Source: Phycisphaeraceae bacterium
GTDB lineage: Bacteria; Planctomycetota; Phycisphaerae; Phycisphaerales; UBA1924
NCBI GenBank assembly: GCA_023898685.1
Contig: CP060234.1
Coordinates: 2,914,001-2,978,000 of the forward strand
Direction of reading: 5' to 3'
Length of the DNA stretch: 64,000 nucleotides
Part shown: in pieces, positions 17,928 through 26,584 of the stretch
Position numbering within the stretch: the first letter of the stretch is position 1
Layout of the letters: each line of letters starts with the position of its first letter
Notes under the pieces: generated by a model
What the model was told of the DNA's origin: nothing
What the model saw: the letters and a program-made list of their open reading frames with translations, nothing else
Database searches by the model: none
Program-made: the position numbers and the translations under genes

Positions 17928-19636
17928 TGCAAGTCCCGCGCTTTTCATTCCGCGCCCGCTTCGGGCATGTGATCTGGGGTGGGTTCCTGGCGGTGCTCGC
18001 CGTCCTGGTGGTCCAGGGAGGCATGTCCGCCTGGAGCCTCTCCCGGATTGAAGATCGCAGCGATGAAGCGATCGAGAACGTGTCCCACCTCGTCGGGGAC
18101 GTCCGCGAGATCCAGGATGAATCGAGCGCGGCCGCGGCCGAGGTGCTCAGCCTGTCCAACGATGTTCGGACGGGGCTTTCCGCCGAGATGAACGACGGAG
18201 CGCAGAATCTCGCGGTGCTCCAGCGGGCCGTGGAACGGCTCGTCGCGAGCGCGGGCGAGAGCCTGAAGGAACTCGAAGCGGCCCTCGACGACGAATCGCT
18301 CGATGAGAACGCCGCGGGGATCATCGAGGACCTGCTCTTCAGCGTCGAAGACAACGAGGACATGGCCCGCAAGGAGTGCCTTCCGACCGTTCGGTCGGTG
18401 GTCGATAGCCTGGGGAAGGGGATCCAGGCCGCCGATGAGACGGCCGCTCGGATCCAGGCCCTCGAGGCCGCGATGAACCGGTTCGCGGAGACCAGCCGCG
18501 AGGTCGCCGACAAGGGCGATGCCGCGGAGAAGGTCACCGCCGCCGGGCTCGCCGAGGCCAAGCACGCCAAGGGGCTGATCACCGCGGCGTTGGTCACCGG
18601 GATCATCGTCGGTTCGTTTATCCCGTTCCTGATCGTCCGGCGGACGACGGGCCCCCTCAGGCTGCTGATCGCGAGCATCCGCGACATCGCCGAGGGCGAG
18701 GGTGACCTGACCAAACGCCTGCGGATGAGCCGCGGCGACGAGATCGGCGAACTCGCCGGCTGGTTCGACACATTCGTCGAACGCGTCCACGGGATCATTT
18801 CGGAGGTCGCGGGCACCTCGGGCGAGGTGGCCGCAGCGTCGACGCAGATCGCCGCGTCGAGCGAGCAGATGTCCGCCGGCCTCAGCGATCAGACGCGGCA
18901 GGTCGAGCAGATCTCCTCGGCCATCGAGGAGATGTCGTCCTCGATCATGGAGGTGGCGCGGAGCGCCTCGGACGCGGCCAACGACGCCGACTCGGCGGGC
19001 CGGTTCGCCACGGACGGCGGCAAGCTGGTCGCCGACACCGTGGAGGGCATGGGCGAGATTTCCATGGCCGTGGGCTGCGGCGCGAACAGCGTCACCGAGT
19101 TGGGCCACAAGAGCGAGCAGATCGGCTCGATCATCGAGGTGATCAACGACATCGCCGACCAGACCAACCTGCTCGCGCTCAACGCGGCGATCGAGGCCGC
19201 TCGGGCCGGGGAGCACGGCCGCGGGTTCGCGGTTGTCGCCGACGAGGTCCGCAAGCTGGCCGAACGGACCAGCGAGGCCACAAAGGAGGTGAGCCGGAGC
19301 ATCGGCGAGATCCAGAGCGAAACCGCCAAGGCGGTCGAACTGATCGGCTCGGGAGCGGCCCGTGTGGGCGATGGAGTCGCCCTCGCGAACAAGGCGGGCG
19401 AGGCGCTCACGCAGATCGTCACGTCCTCGCAGTCACTCGCCCAGCGGGTGGCCTCGATCGCGACGGCCACCGACGAGCAGTCGGGCGTGAGCGAGGAGAT
19501 CGCTCGGGGTGTGGACCGGATCTCCACCGTGACCCGGCAGTCGAGCGAGGGGGCCGGCCAGGCCGCCATCGCCGCCGGCACGCTCTCCCGCGAGGCGGAG
19601 AAGCTCCGGGCGCTGATCGGCCAGTTCAAGCTGTGA
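17924..19636 (+). CDS. Methyl-accepting chemotaxis protein
   Basis: 570 residues. TM1 at about residues 13-35, a periplasmic helical segment, TM2 at about 212-236, a HAMP linker (RRTTGPLRLLIASIRDIAEG) and a long signalling domain with the hairpin tip IADQTNLLALNAAIEAARAG and VVADEVRKLAERT. It transmits ligand sensing to CheA/CheW at the cell pole. The coding start overlaps the upstream PilJ gene (ATGATG), so the two are coupled. No C-terminal CheR/CheB tether pentapeptide is evident. A strong hairpin terminator follows. Confidence 0.95.
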   Translation: MMQVPRFSFRARFGHVIWGGFLAVLAVLVVQGGMSAWSLSRIEDRSDEAIENVSHLVGDVREIQDESSAAAAEVLSLSNDVRTGLSAEMNDGAQNLAVLQRAVERLVASAGESLKELEAALDDESLDENAAGIIEDLLFSVEDNEDMARKECLPTVRSVVDSLGKGIQAADETAARIQALEAAMNRFAETSREVADKGDAAEKVTAAGLAEAKHAKGLITAALVTGIIVGSFIPFLIVRRTTGPLRLLIASIRDIAEGEGDLTKRLRMSRGDEIGELAGWFDTFVERVHGIISEVAGTSGEVAAASTQIAASSEQMSAGLSDQTRQVEQISSAIEEMSSSIMEVARSASDAANDADSAGRFATDGGKLVADTVEGMGEISMAVGCGANSVTELGHKSEQIGSIIEVINDIADQTNLLALNAAIEAARAGEHGRGFAVVADEVRKLAERTSEATKEVSRSIGEIQSETAKAVELIGSGAARVGDGVALANKAGEALTQIVTSSQSLAQRVASIATATDEQSGVSEEIARGVDRISTVTRQSSEGAGQAAIAAGTLSREAEKLRALIGQFKL

Positions 19637-19692
19637 CGCGCCGCCGGGGCCGGCCGCAGGCGGGCCACCCGGCATTCAGGATTGCAGATACG

Positions 19693-19725
19693 AAAGCGGC
19701 CCGGGCTCAAACCCGGGCCGCTTTT
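19693..19725. terminator. Bidirectional terminator between MCP and tRNA-Leu
   Basis: AAAGCGGCCCGGG (19693-19705) pairs with CCCGGGCCGCTTT (19712-19724), a perfect 13-bp stem. TTTTC follows on the plus strand, and a run of T follows on the minus strand as well, so it can serve both convergent units. Confidence 0.9.
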
Positions 19726-19728
19726 CAA

Positions 19729-19814
19729 TGCGGACGAGAGGAGTCGAACCTCCACGGGGTTTTACCCCCACTAGGACCTGAACCTAGCGCGTCTGCCAAT
19801 TCCGCCACGTCCGC
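19729..19814 (-). tRNA. tRNA-Leu (anticodon CAG)
   Basis: The minus strand folds as a class II tRNA. The acceptor stem is GCGGACG with CGTCCGC, the anticodon arm is CTAGG-TTCAGGT-CCTAG with CAG at 34-36, the variable arm is long (GTGGGGGTAAAACCCCGT) and the T arm is GGAGG-TTCGACT-CCTCT. The discriminator is A and CCA is not encoded. It reads CUG codons. Confidence 0.97.
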
Positions 19815-19855
19815 GTGGGCCGGGATTGTACCCGCCAAGCCCCGCGCCGTCAGCG

Positions 19856-19882
19856 AAAAAGCCCCGCGGCCCTTGCCGGGGC
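19856..19882 (-). terminator. Terminator of the PEP-CTERM-like gene
   Basis: GCCCCG/CGGGGC (19861-19866 with 19877-19882) is followed on the minus strand by TTTTTC. It lies 26 bases past the stop codon, just before tRNA-Leu. Confidence 0.7.
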
Positions 19883-19907
19883 CGGGGGCGAGCGTGAAGA
19901 CGGGCTG

Positions 19908-20663
19908 CTAGCGGCGCCGGCGTGCCGCTGTCAGGCCGCCCAGGCCGAGCAGCGTCCCCGCCGCGGGTGACGGAACCACGGCGGCCCCGAGCGTGTCGCC
20001 GCCCGATTGGAACGAGAAGGCCGTGTACCCGAACGCGCCGATGGTGAGCCCGCTCGCGACCTCTGTTTCGCCGACGGCGAAAACACCCGATCCGTCATAC
20101 CCCGTCGCGATCGACTGCCCGTAGCCGGCGAAGTCGAGGAACGAACTCGTGCTGAACAGTGACATATCGATGTCCTGCGCGAGGCTGAACCCGTCGTAGG
20201 AGATCGACCCCCCGGTGTCATTCACGACGACGGCGGTATAGGTGCCGTCGTTCTCCGACTGCATCGCCAGCCGGACCGCCTTGTTCACCGCGCCGATGTT
20301 CGCGCCATCGAACGTCCAGTTGGCCGTCGCCGAGGTGATCCGCGAACCCTGCCTGAACGTCAGCTCGACGCGGTCCCAGTCCCCGTTGTCGACGGACTGG
20401 CCCGCCTCCGCGTCCCAGTGCACGTCGGTGGTGCCGGTGAAGCGGTCGGCACTTCCGAACGTTCGGCTCTGCTGCGCGGGGAGTCCTCCCTGGAACCCGC
20501 TGCGCGCGTTGCCCCAGACGAACGTGGCGTGCAGGTCGTTCGCGACCCGCCCCGTGTTGTTCTGGAACTTCCAGATTGCGTGCATCTGCGCGTCGGCGTG
20601 CGAAGCCGCGAACATCGCGAGCGCGGCGACAGCGAAGCCCATCCGGGCGATCATTCGGTTCAT
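19908..20663 (-). CDS. Exported protein with PEP-CTERM-like sorting tail
   Basis: 251 residues with an AAGGAG site. A signal peptide ends at SHADA (about residue 25). The C-terminus is VVPSPAAGTLLGLGGLTAAR followed by Arg residues: a Pro-x-Pro motif, a hydrophobic helix and a basic end. This is the architecture of PEP-CTERM/exosortase substrates, with PSP instead of PEP. The body is beta-rich with no recognisable catalytic motif (WKFQNNTGRVANDLHATFVW). It is probably released or anchored at the surface by an exosortase encoded elsewhere. Monocistronic. Confidence 0.8.
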   Translation of the reverse strand: MNRMIARMGFAVAALAMFAASHADAQMHAIWKFQNNTGRVANDLHATFVWGNARSGFQGGLPAQQSRTFGSADRFTGTTDVHWDAEAGQSVDNGDWDRVELTFRQGSRITSATANWTFDGANIGAVNKAVRLAMQSENDGTYTAVVVNDTGGSISYDGFSLAQDIDMSLFSTSSFLDFAGYGQSIATGYDGSGVFAVGETEVASGLTIGAFGYTAFSFQSGGDTLGAAVVPSPAAGTLLGLGGLTAARRRR

Positions 20664-20916
20664 CTGTTGCTCCTTGCTGTGAGTCCGCCGGAATCGGCGG
20701 TGTGAGATGCGTACCTATTCCGCGAACGACGGCTCCGCAAGACGCTCACGCTCGTATGCGGTTCTCGCCCGAGCACAATCGCTCGCATGATGAGGTTGCC
20801 GCCGCGGGCAGCGCCGGCGATCGACCCGGCCGTGGCAGGTGGGCGACGGTCCTTGGCCGCAGGCGCGGCACGCTGGGGGCACCACCCCACGAATCGCAGG
20901 AAATCCCGAATCAGGA

Positions 20917-20949
20917 TTGACAGCTCCTAGAAGTTAGTGTATCCTAACT
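20917..20949 (+). promoter_or_regulatory. Near-consensus sigma-70 promoter overlapped by an inverted repeat
   Basis: TTGACA at 20917-20922, a 17-bp spacer, then TATCCT at 20940-20945. The -10 box lies within AGTTAG-TGTATC-CTAACT (20932-20949), a perfect 6-bp inverted repeat that could be a repressor operator. The site is 20 bp upstream of the first ATG of the radical SAM operon. The remaining ~250 bp of this gap towards the PEP-CTERM-like gene show nothing specific. Confidence 0.65.
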
Positions 20950-20968
20950 ATCGACACAGGAGGCCGCC

Positions 20969-21355
20969 ATGCCCCACTGGAACCTTGCCGCCGCCTGGAT
21001 CGGATTCGCCGTGGGCGTCCTCGCCGGGGCGCTCATCGGTCTCCGATTCGCCGACCCCGATTGGCTCGGCGGCTACGCCAGTTGGCCTCGCCGGATGCTC
21101 CGCCTCGGCCATATCGCCTGCTTCGGGATCGGGTTGATCAACATCGCGTTTGCCGTGACCGCTGATCGCCTTCCGGTTGGGGCGTTCGTCATGACGCCCT
21201 CAATGTTACTTCTTGTCGGAGCGGCGGGAATGCCGCTGGTCTGCTGGCTCTCGGCGTGGAAGCAGCCCGCGCGCAACCTGTTCCCCATCCCGGTTCTCGC
21301 CGTGCTCGTCGCGTGTATCTGGACCGGGTGGCTCGTGTTGGAGGCCACGCTATGA
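20969..21355 (+). CDS. Four-helix membrane protein, first gene of the radical SAM operon
   Basis: 128 residues with an ideal AGGAGG site. Four hydrophobic segments are visible: residues ~7-25 (AAWIGFAVGVLAGALIGLRF), ~45-62 (GHIACFGIGLINIAFAV), ~72-90 and ~105-124. No charged motif suggests an enzyme and the family is not recognised. Its stop overlaps the start of the radical SAM gene (ATGA, 21352-21355), and a second small membrane protein follows that gene, so the three are probably made together. Confidence 0.8.
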   Translation: MPHWNLAAAWIGFAVGVLAGALIGLRFADPDWLGGYASWPRRMLRLGHIACFGIGLINIAFAVTADRLPVGAFVMTPSMLLLVGAAGMPLVCWLSAWKQPARNLFPIPVLAVLVACIWTGWLVLEATL

Positions 21356-22686
21356 ACATCGCCCTGGTCGCCATGAGCGGCATCCGAGTCTGCGACGAGG
21401 ATCTGCTCCGCCTGGGCCTCACGCTTCCGGGGTTCGTCGAACGCAGCAAGGCGATCGCCTCGCTGCCCAGCCTTGGGCTGCTCACCCTCGCCGGGGCGAC
21501 GCCCGACACGCACCACGTCGACTACATCGAGGTCGACCAGATCGACGGGGCCGACCCCACCCTTGCTTCCTATGACCTCGTCGCTATTTCGACCTTCACC
21601 GCCCAGGCGCTCGAGGCATACGCCTTGGCCGATCGGATCCGCCAGGCGGGCGGGCGCGTCGTCATCGGCGGGCCCCACGTCACCGTCCTGCCCGACGAAG
21701 CCTCGCAACACGCCGACGCGGTCGTGCTGGGCGACGGTGAGGCGGCCTGGCCAGACCTGCTCGCCGACGCCGAGGCGGGCTGCCTCGAACCCCGCTACGG
21801 CGACGCCAGGGGCCGCTTCGATCTGGCCGAATCGCCGATGCCCGCGTTCGAGTTGCTCGACATCGACCGCTACAACCGCCTCACGGTCCAGACGAGCCGG
21901 GGTTGCCCGTTCCGCTGCGAGTTCTGCGCGGGGTCGATCCTCTTCAGCCCGAAGTACCGCCAGAAGCCCGTCGAACGCGTCCTTGCGGAGATCGACCGCA
22001 TCCGTGACCTCTGGCGCCGCCCCTTCATCGAGTTCGCCGATGACAACGGGCTGGTCAACCGCGCGTACTGGCGTCGCCTGCTGCCCGAGCTCGCCGGGCG
22101 CCGGATCAAGTGGTTCACCGAGACCGACGTCTCGATCGCCGACGACCCCGAGTTCCTCGACCTGCTCGCTTCGTCCGGGTGCGCCGAGGTCCTCGTCGGG
22201 CTGGAGAGCCCCATCGAGGCGGGCCTGCCCGGGCTCGAACGCAGGGCCGACTGGAAGCACAAGCGCTGGGAGACCAACCTCGACGCTGTCCAGTGCATCC
22301 AGGCGCACGGCATTCGTGTCAACGGCTGCTTCATTGTGGGGCTGGATGGTCAAACACCCGCGGTGTTCGACGACATTCACGACTTCGCGCTGGAGGCCGG
22401 GCTGTTCGACGTGCAGATCACGCTGCCCACGCCCTTCCCGGGCACGCCGTTCTACCACCGCCTGAAGGCCGCGGGCCGGCTGACGCACGACGGGCAGTGG
22501 GGGCGCTGCACGCTTTTCGACCTGAACTTCGTCCCGACGCCTATGTCCTCGGAGGAACTCGTCGCGGGATTCCACGACCTCGCCCGCCGGCTCTACAGCG
22601 ATGAATACACGGCGATGCGGCGCGGACGCTTCGCCGAGGCGGCGAGACGGCGCCGCCCCGCCGCCGCACTGGAAGGAGGCCGATGA
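21352..22686 (+). CDS. B12-binding domain radical SAM protein
   Basis: 444 residues from the overlapping ATG at 21352. The N-terminal ~150 residues form a Rossmann-like cobalamin-binding domain (YDLVAISTFTAQALEAYALA, VVIGGPHVTVLPDEA). The radical SAM core follows with SRGCPFRCEFCAGS, the CxxxCxxC cluster near residue 186, then FIEFADDNGLVN and CAEVLVGLESP. It has no DXHH or GHD cobalamin ligand motif that I can see, as is usual for this B12-binding class. Such enzymes often methylate or rearrange lipids or cofactors; the substrate is unknown. The flanking small membrane proteins hint at a membrane-associated substrate. Confidence 0.9.
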   Translation: MNIALVAMSGIRVCDEDLLRLGLTLPGFVERSKAIASLPSLGLLTLAGATPDTHHVDYIEVDQIDGADPTLASYDLVAISTFTAQALEAYALADRIRQAGGRVVIGGPHVTVLPDEASQHADAVVLGDGEAAWPDLLADAEAGCLEPRYGDARGRFDLAESPMPAFELLDIDRYNRLTVQTSRGCPFRCEFCAGSILFSPKYRQKPVERVLAEIDRIRDLWRRPFIEFADDNGLVNRAYWRRLLPELAGRRIKWFTETDVSIADDPEFLDLLASSGCAEVLVGLESPIEAGLPGLERRADWKHKRWETNLDAVQCIQAHGIRVNGCFIVGLDGQTPAVFDDIHDFALEAGLFDVQITLPTPFPGTPFYHRLKAAGRLTHDGQWGRCTLFDLNFVPTPMSSEELVAGFHDLARRLYSDEYTAMRRGRFAEAARRRRPAAALEGGR

Positions 22687-23096
22687 TGGCCTGTCCGAAG
22701 TGGGTGCCTCCAATGTTCTGGCTCGTCGCGCTGTACGACGGCCTGCTCGGGGCCGCCTTCCTGATCGCCGCCGGGCCGCTCTACGACGCGATGGGTGTCA
22801 CGCCGGCGAATCACCTGGGCTACGTGCAGTTCCCCGCGGCGTTGCTCATTGTCTTCGCCGTGATGTTCGCCCGGGTCGCGATGAACCCGCCCGCAAACCG
22901 GGAGTTGATGCTCTACGGTGTGGGGCTCAAGCTGTCGTACCTGGGCGTCGTCCTGGGGCACTGGGCCTTCGGATCGATCCCAACAGCGTGGATCCCGCTT
23001 GCGTTGTGCGACCTCGTCTGGGCGATGCTCTTCATCGCGGCATGGGTCAAGACCGCACCGCCGCCGGCCGCGACAGATGCACGACCGAGCGCATGA
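22683..23096 (+). CDS. Small four-helix membrane protein, third gene of the radical SAM operon
   Basis: 137 residues. The start overlaps the radical SAM stop (ATGATG, 22683-22688), with GGAGGCCG just upstream. Four hydrophobic helices lie at about residues 11-31 (FWLVALYDGLLGAAFLIAAG), 48-66, 76-95 and 100-118. The layout resembles small DoxX-like or uncharacterised planctomycete membrane proteins, but I cannot assign a family. It ends at the hairpin shared with the convergent RRM gene. Confidence 0.8.
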   Translation: MMACPKWVPPMFWLVALYDGLLGAAFLIAAGPLYDAMGVTPANHLGYVQFPAALLIVFAVMFARVAMNPPANRELMLYGVGLKLSYLGVVLGHWAFGSIPTAWIPLALCDLVWAMLFIAAWVKTAPPPAATDARPSA

Positions 23097-23119
23097 AAAA
23101 GCCCCCGTCGCCGGGGGCT
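23096..23119 (-). terminator. Terminator of the RRM protein gene, possibly bidirectional
   Basis: AGCCCCCG (23100-23107) pairs with CGGGGGCT (23112-23119). On the minus strand TTTTTC follows, 22 bases past the RRM stop codon. On the plus strand only CTGTTC follows, so it is a weaker stop for the radical SAM operon. Confidence 0.8.
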
Positions 23120-23140
23120 CTGTTCGATTGGGGTGAGTGC

Positions 23141-23524
23141 CTACCAGCCGCCGCCGCGACCGCCGCCGCCGCCGCCGTAGCCGCCGCGACCACCACCGCC
23201 ACCGCCGCCATAGCCGCCGCGACCACCGCCGCCGCCACGACCACCGCCGAAGCCGCCGCCGCCGCCGGGGCCGCGGGGCTGACGCTCGCGCGCCTCGTTG
23301 ACGGTCAGGGTCCGGCCGCCGAACTCATAGCCGTTGAGGGCCTCGATGGCGTTGTCCGCCTCCGAGTCTTCGCTCATCTCGACGAAACCGAAGCCGCGCG
23401 GGCGCCCGGTTTCACGGTCGTTGATCAGCGCGACCGAAGCGACCGCGCCATGCTGACTGAACAGTTCGTGGATTTCCGCCTCGCTCGCGCTGAACGGGAG
23501 GTTGCCGACATACAGCTTTTTCAT
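23141..23524 (-). CDS. RRM-domain RNA-binding protein with glycine-rich tail
   Basis: 127 residues from ATG 23524, since MKKLYVGNLPFSASEAEI is the standard N-terminus of these proteins. One RRM spans residues 1-80, with RNP2 (LYVGNL) and RNP1 (RGFGFVEM). From about residue 88 the tail is Gly/Arg with RGGYGGGG repeats. Small RRM-Gly proteins of cyanobacteria and planctomycetes bind single-stranded RNA and are often cold-responsive; regulation is not visible here. It converges on the radical SAM operon. Confidence 0.93.
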   Translation of the reverse strand: MKKLYVGNLPFSASEAEIHELFSQHGAVASVALINDRETGRPRGFGFVEMSEDSEADNAIEALNGYEFGGRTLTVNEARERQPRGPGGGGGFGGGRGGGGGRGGYGGGGGGGRGGYGGGGGGRGGGW

Positions 23525-24137
23525 GGGATCCGATTGCGTTGCCCGAAGCCTGGTGACACGGTGTGAGATCTCGATTCGGGCGGCATCGGACTCGGACCGT
23601 ACGCGCACCCCAAGACCTGTTCTCAGAGTGCAGAGTTAGTGTACGGGTTCGCCATGCAAACAAAAGCCCCAACCCACCCGAAATCGCAAAAATTGTTGGA
23701 CCCTGGAACACAGCCCAGCGTCGTTTCAGAGCTGATATCGGGGGGCAAGGTTGGGCATGACTTCTGAATACCCACCGGATGGGGGGGTGACGCGGCGTGT
23801 CGGCCCTTCGCACCCGCTGGCCTCCACCAGGGGGGCTCGACCAGTTCGTGATGGTGTACCCGCGGGGCGGCCCGCATTACCTTCGCCAAGACCAGACGCG
23901 ACAATGTCCGTGCCTCACAAAGGAACAGGAGGCCACCAAAGCGGCGCGGCCTGCATCGTCCTCGCTGCAAGCTCCGACGGGCTCTTGTGGCGCCCAGCTT
24001 GGGGCGGCCCGGCCCAGCTATCTGTTCATGCCGGAGCAGATGCAGGCCGTCGCACCCGCACAATCCGAGCACAGAATCAAACTCGCGCGTCTCGCCTCCA
24101 TACCATGCCGCTCGCACATGACGGCCGGGTGGCTCTG
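23525..24137. other. 613-bp region without a confident gene
   Basis: The gap lies between the RRM gene (leftward) and the ClC gene (rightward). Open frames cover it on both strands, but none has a recognisable domain or good codon pattern. The 10-mer AGTTAGTGTA at 23634-23643 also occurs in the operator-like repeat at 20932. Around 23910-24100 the plus strand has several GC-rich self-complementary stretches (for example CGCCCAGCTTGGGGCGG), so a structured leader or small RNA is possible, though I recognise no RNA family. Confidence 0.4.
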
Positions 24138-25979
24138 GTGAGTAAGCTCGATCTCCACAATCTGCTGAAGACACTCAGCCGGCGCCTCGGGTTTCAGCGC
24201 GACTGGTACCTGATCCTGGTGGGCGCGATCATCGGGACCGTCACGGCGTTCGGCGCCATCGGGTTCGCGGAGCTGCTGCGTCGCATCGAGCACTGGACCT
24301 CCGAATCGCGGGCCGATTCGGCGCTCTGGATCCTCCCGGCCATCCCCATGGTCGGCGCTCTGCTCAGCGGCATCATGATCTACCTCTGGGCTCGCGAGGC
24401 CAAGGGCCACGGCGTGCCCCAGGTGCTCAAGGCTCTCATCCAGCGCAACGGACAGATCCCCTTGCGCGTCGGTATCGTCAAGGTCTTCGCGTCCATCTTC
24501 ACGGTCGGCAGCGGGGGGTCGGCGGGCACCGAGGGGCCGATCATCCAGATCGGCGCCACCGCCGGTTCAGTGCTCTGCCGCGTTCTCTCCATCCCCCGCG
24601 AGCACATGCGCACCCTCGTGGGCTGCGGCGCCGCCGCCGGCATGGCGTCCATCTTCAACGCTCCGATCGCGGGTGTCTTCTTCGTTCTCGAGATCCTGCT
24701 GCGCGATTTCTCGATCCGCGTCTTCACGCCCATCGTCGTCGCGTCGGTCTTCAGCGCAGCGACCACCCACGCCTTCCGCGGCGAGAACGAGGCCATCTTC
24801 TTCGCGGGCGAGAAGCTCGCGGGCTACGAGTTCAGCCTCTTCGAGCTCCCCAGCTACATTCTCCTCGGCATCCTCTGCGGCCTCATCGCCGCCATGTTCA
24901 ACTGGATGCTCCACCTTGGTGAGGACCTGTTCGAGAAGGCCCCGATCCACCCCATCGGCCGTCCCGTCGTCGGGGCGGGAATGCTCGGGCTCCTCGGCAT
25001 GGGCTACCTTCTGCTGCCCGGAGCCGAGGGCGGCCACCATGCCGCGCCGTTCTTCGGCAACGGATACGACACCATCCGCTGGCTCATCGACCCCGCCGCT
25101 TACATGATCGGCCCGGGGAACGGGCTGACCGGCGACATGCACGTCCCGGCTTTCTTCTGGCTCCTCGCCCTTCTCGTTCTCCTCAAGAGCGTCGCCACCA
25201 CCTTCACACTGGGCTCGGGCGGCTCGGGCGGCGTCTTCGCCCCCAGTCTTTTCCTCGGAGCCGTCACGGGCGGCGCGGTCGGCGTGGGCCTCGAGAACCT
25301 CGGGCTCATCCCCGAGGGTGGATCTCCCGCCGCCTACGCCCTCGTCGGCATGGCCGCGGTCGTCGCCGGCACCACCCATGCCCCTCTCACCGCCATCCTG
25401 ATTCTCTTCGAGCTCACGCGCGACGTCTTCGTGCTCCTGCCCATCATGCTCGCCGCGGTCATCGCCACGGTCGTCAGCCAGCTCATCAATCGCGATTCGG
25501 TCTACACCTTCAAGCTCCGCCGCGCGGGTGTGCTGGTCGGCGCCGCCCGCGACCTCACTATTCTCCGCAAACTCCGGGTCGCGGATGTCGAGCCCGAGCC
25601 GCTGCCGATCGAGCCGATCTACGCCTCCGACCCCGTCAGCAAGCTCATCTCGCTGCACGCGACCTATCACGTCCCGGACTTCCCCGTTGTCGACCAATCG
25701 GGCTGTTACATCGGCATGGTCACGGGCGAGGACATGCGCACGGCGCTGATCGACCGCGAGGCCATCCCGCTGCTGCTCGTTGCTGAGCTCATGCAGACCG
25801 AGATCCCCGCCGTCGCGGCCGACGACACGCTCGACACGGTGATGAACAAGTTCGCCAAGCACGATGTCACGAGCCTCTGCCTGACGCGTGCCAAATCGAA
25901 CGGGGAACTCACGCCCCTCGGCCTTGTCACCCGCGGCCGCGTGCTCAGCCGGTATCACCTGGCGCTCGAGGAATCTTGA
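24138..25979 (+). CDS. ClC family chloride channel/antiporter with CBS domains
   Basis: 613 residues from GTG 24138, preceded by GGGTGG; an in-frame ATG at 24105 would add 11 residues. ClC proteins move chloride across the membrane, by exchange for protons in many bacteria. Seen motifs: GSGGSAGTEGPIIQIG with the gating Glu, GMASIFNAPIAGVFF, and GSGGSGGVFAPSLFLG. About ten membrane helices precede a C-terminal pair of CBS domains from residue ~480 (YASDPVSKLISLHATYHVPD, VVDQSGCYIGMVTGEDMRTA), which often sense adenine nucleotides. The stop adjoins the ATG of the next gene. Confidence 0.93.
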   Translation: MSKLDLHNLLKTLSRRLGFQRDWYLILVGAIIGTVTAFGAIGFAELLRRIEHWTSESRADSALWILPAIPMVGALLSGIMIYLWAREAKGHGVPQVLKALIQRNGQIPLRVGIVKVFASIFTVGSGGSAGTEGPIIQIGATAGSVLCRVLSIPREHMRTLVGCGAAAGMASIFNAPIAGVFFVLEILLRDFSIRVFTPIVVASVFSAATTHAFRGENEAIFFAGEKLAGYEFSLFELPSYILLGILCGLIAAMFNWMLHLGEDLFEKAPIHPIGRPVVGAGMLGLLGMGYLLLPGAEGGHHAAPFFGNGYDTIRWLIDPAAYMIGPGNGLTGDMHVPAFFWLLALLVLLKSVATTFTLGSGGSGGVFAPSLFLGAVTGGAVGVGLENLGLIPEGGSPAAYALVGMAAVVAGTTHAPLTAILILFELTRDVFVLLPIMLAAVIATVVSQLINRDSVYTFKLRRAGVLVGAARDLTILRKLRVADVEPEPLPIEPIYASDPVSKLISLHATYHVPDFPVVDQSGCYIGMVTGEDMRTALIDREAIPLLLVAELMQTEIPAVAADDTLDTVMNKFAKHDVTSLCLTRAKSNGELTPLGLVTRGRVLSRYHLALEES

Positions 25980-26534
25980 ATGCCGGCTGAGAGCCCCGAC
26001 ACGAGCGGGTCGGACGGTCCTCGCAGAAGACGACGCCGGGCCTTGCTGTTGGTCGGCGGGATCGTCGTGGTCGCGTTGGTCGGCGTCGGGCTGCGCTCGT
26101 GGTATGTGGCGTGGACGACGCCCAAGGAGACGGCGGTCGACGCCCTAGCCTGGACTCGCATCCAGGCCATCGCCCAGGCGCTGCGGCTGTACGCCGACAC
26201 GCACGCGGGCCAGTTTCCGACGAACGCGGACGGCTGGCAGGACGTGCTCATCGCCGAGTTCCAGGTGTCGCCGTCGATCTTCACGAGCCCGAGATCCGAT
26301 GCGGTTGGCGCGGACTGCTTCTACGTCCCGGGGTACGCGGCCACGCCGGATCCCGCCCGGGTGCTGGTCTACGAGGATCCATCGCTCGACCCCGACAAGA
26401 CGCTCATCGCGTACGCCGATGGTCATGTCGCCAGCGTTCCGCAGGCCGAGGCGCTGCGGATTCTCGCGGGGCTCACCCTACCCGACGGCTCGCACTGGGC
26501 GCCGCACCTCGATCCCACCGAGCGCAGACCATGA
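25980..26534 (+). CDS. Membrane-anchored pseudopilin-like protein with a DG motif
   Basis: 184 residues. The ATG follows the ClC stop with no gap. A basic N-terminus (RRRRRR) precedes one helix (ALLLVGGIVVVALVGVG), then an extended helix (ALAWTRIQAIAQALRLYADT) and a beta-rich part ending with TLIAYADGHVASVP. The helix plus late ADGH segment resembles planctomycete DUF1559/H-X9-DG pseudopilins, but the prepilin cleavage site GFTL is missing, so it should stay anchored. Function unknown; it may be cotranscribed with the ClC gene. Confidence 0.7.
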   Translation: MPAESPDTSGSDGPRRRRRRALLLVGGIVVVALVGVGLRSWYVAWTTPKETAVDALAWTRIQAIAQALRLYADTHAGQFPTNADGWQDVLIAEFQVSPSIFTSPRSDAVGADCFYVPGYAATPDPARVLVYEDPSLDPDKTLIAYADGHVASVPQAEALRILAGLTLPDGSHWAPHLDPTERRP

Positions 26535-26584
26535 ATCCGGGCTCTCTGTCCGCAGCCCTCCAGATCCGATACCATGACGGCGGC

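Noticed and set aside
22601..23566. Plus-strand open frame antisense to the RRM gene
   Set aside because: Its Ala/Thr repeats are the complement of the glycine-rich tail; the RRM reading has clear RNP motifs.
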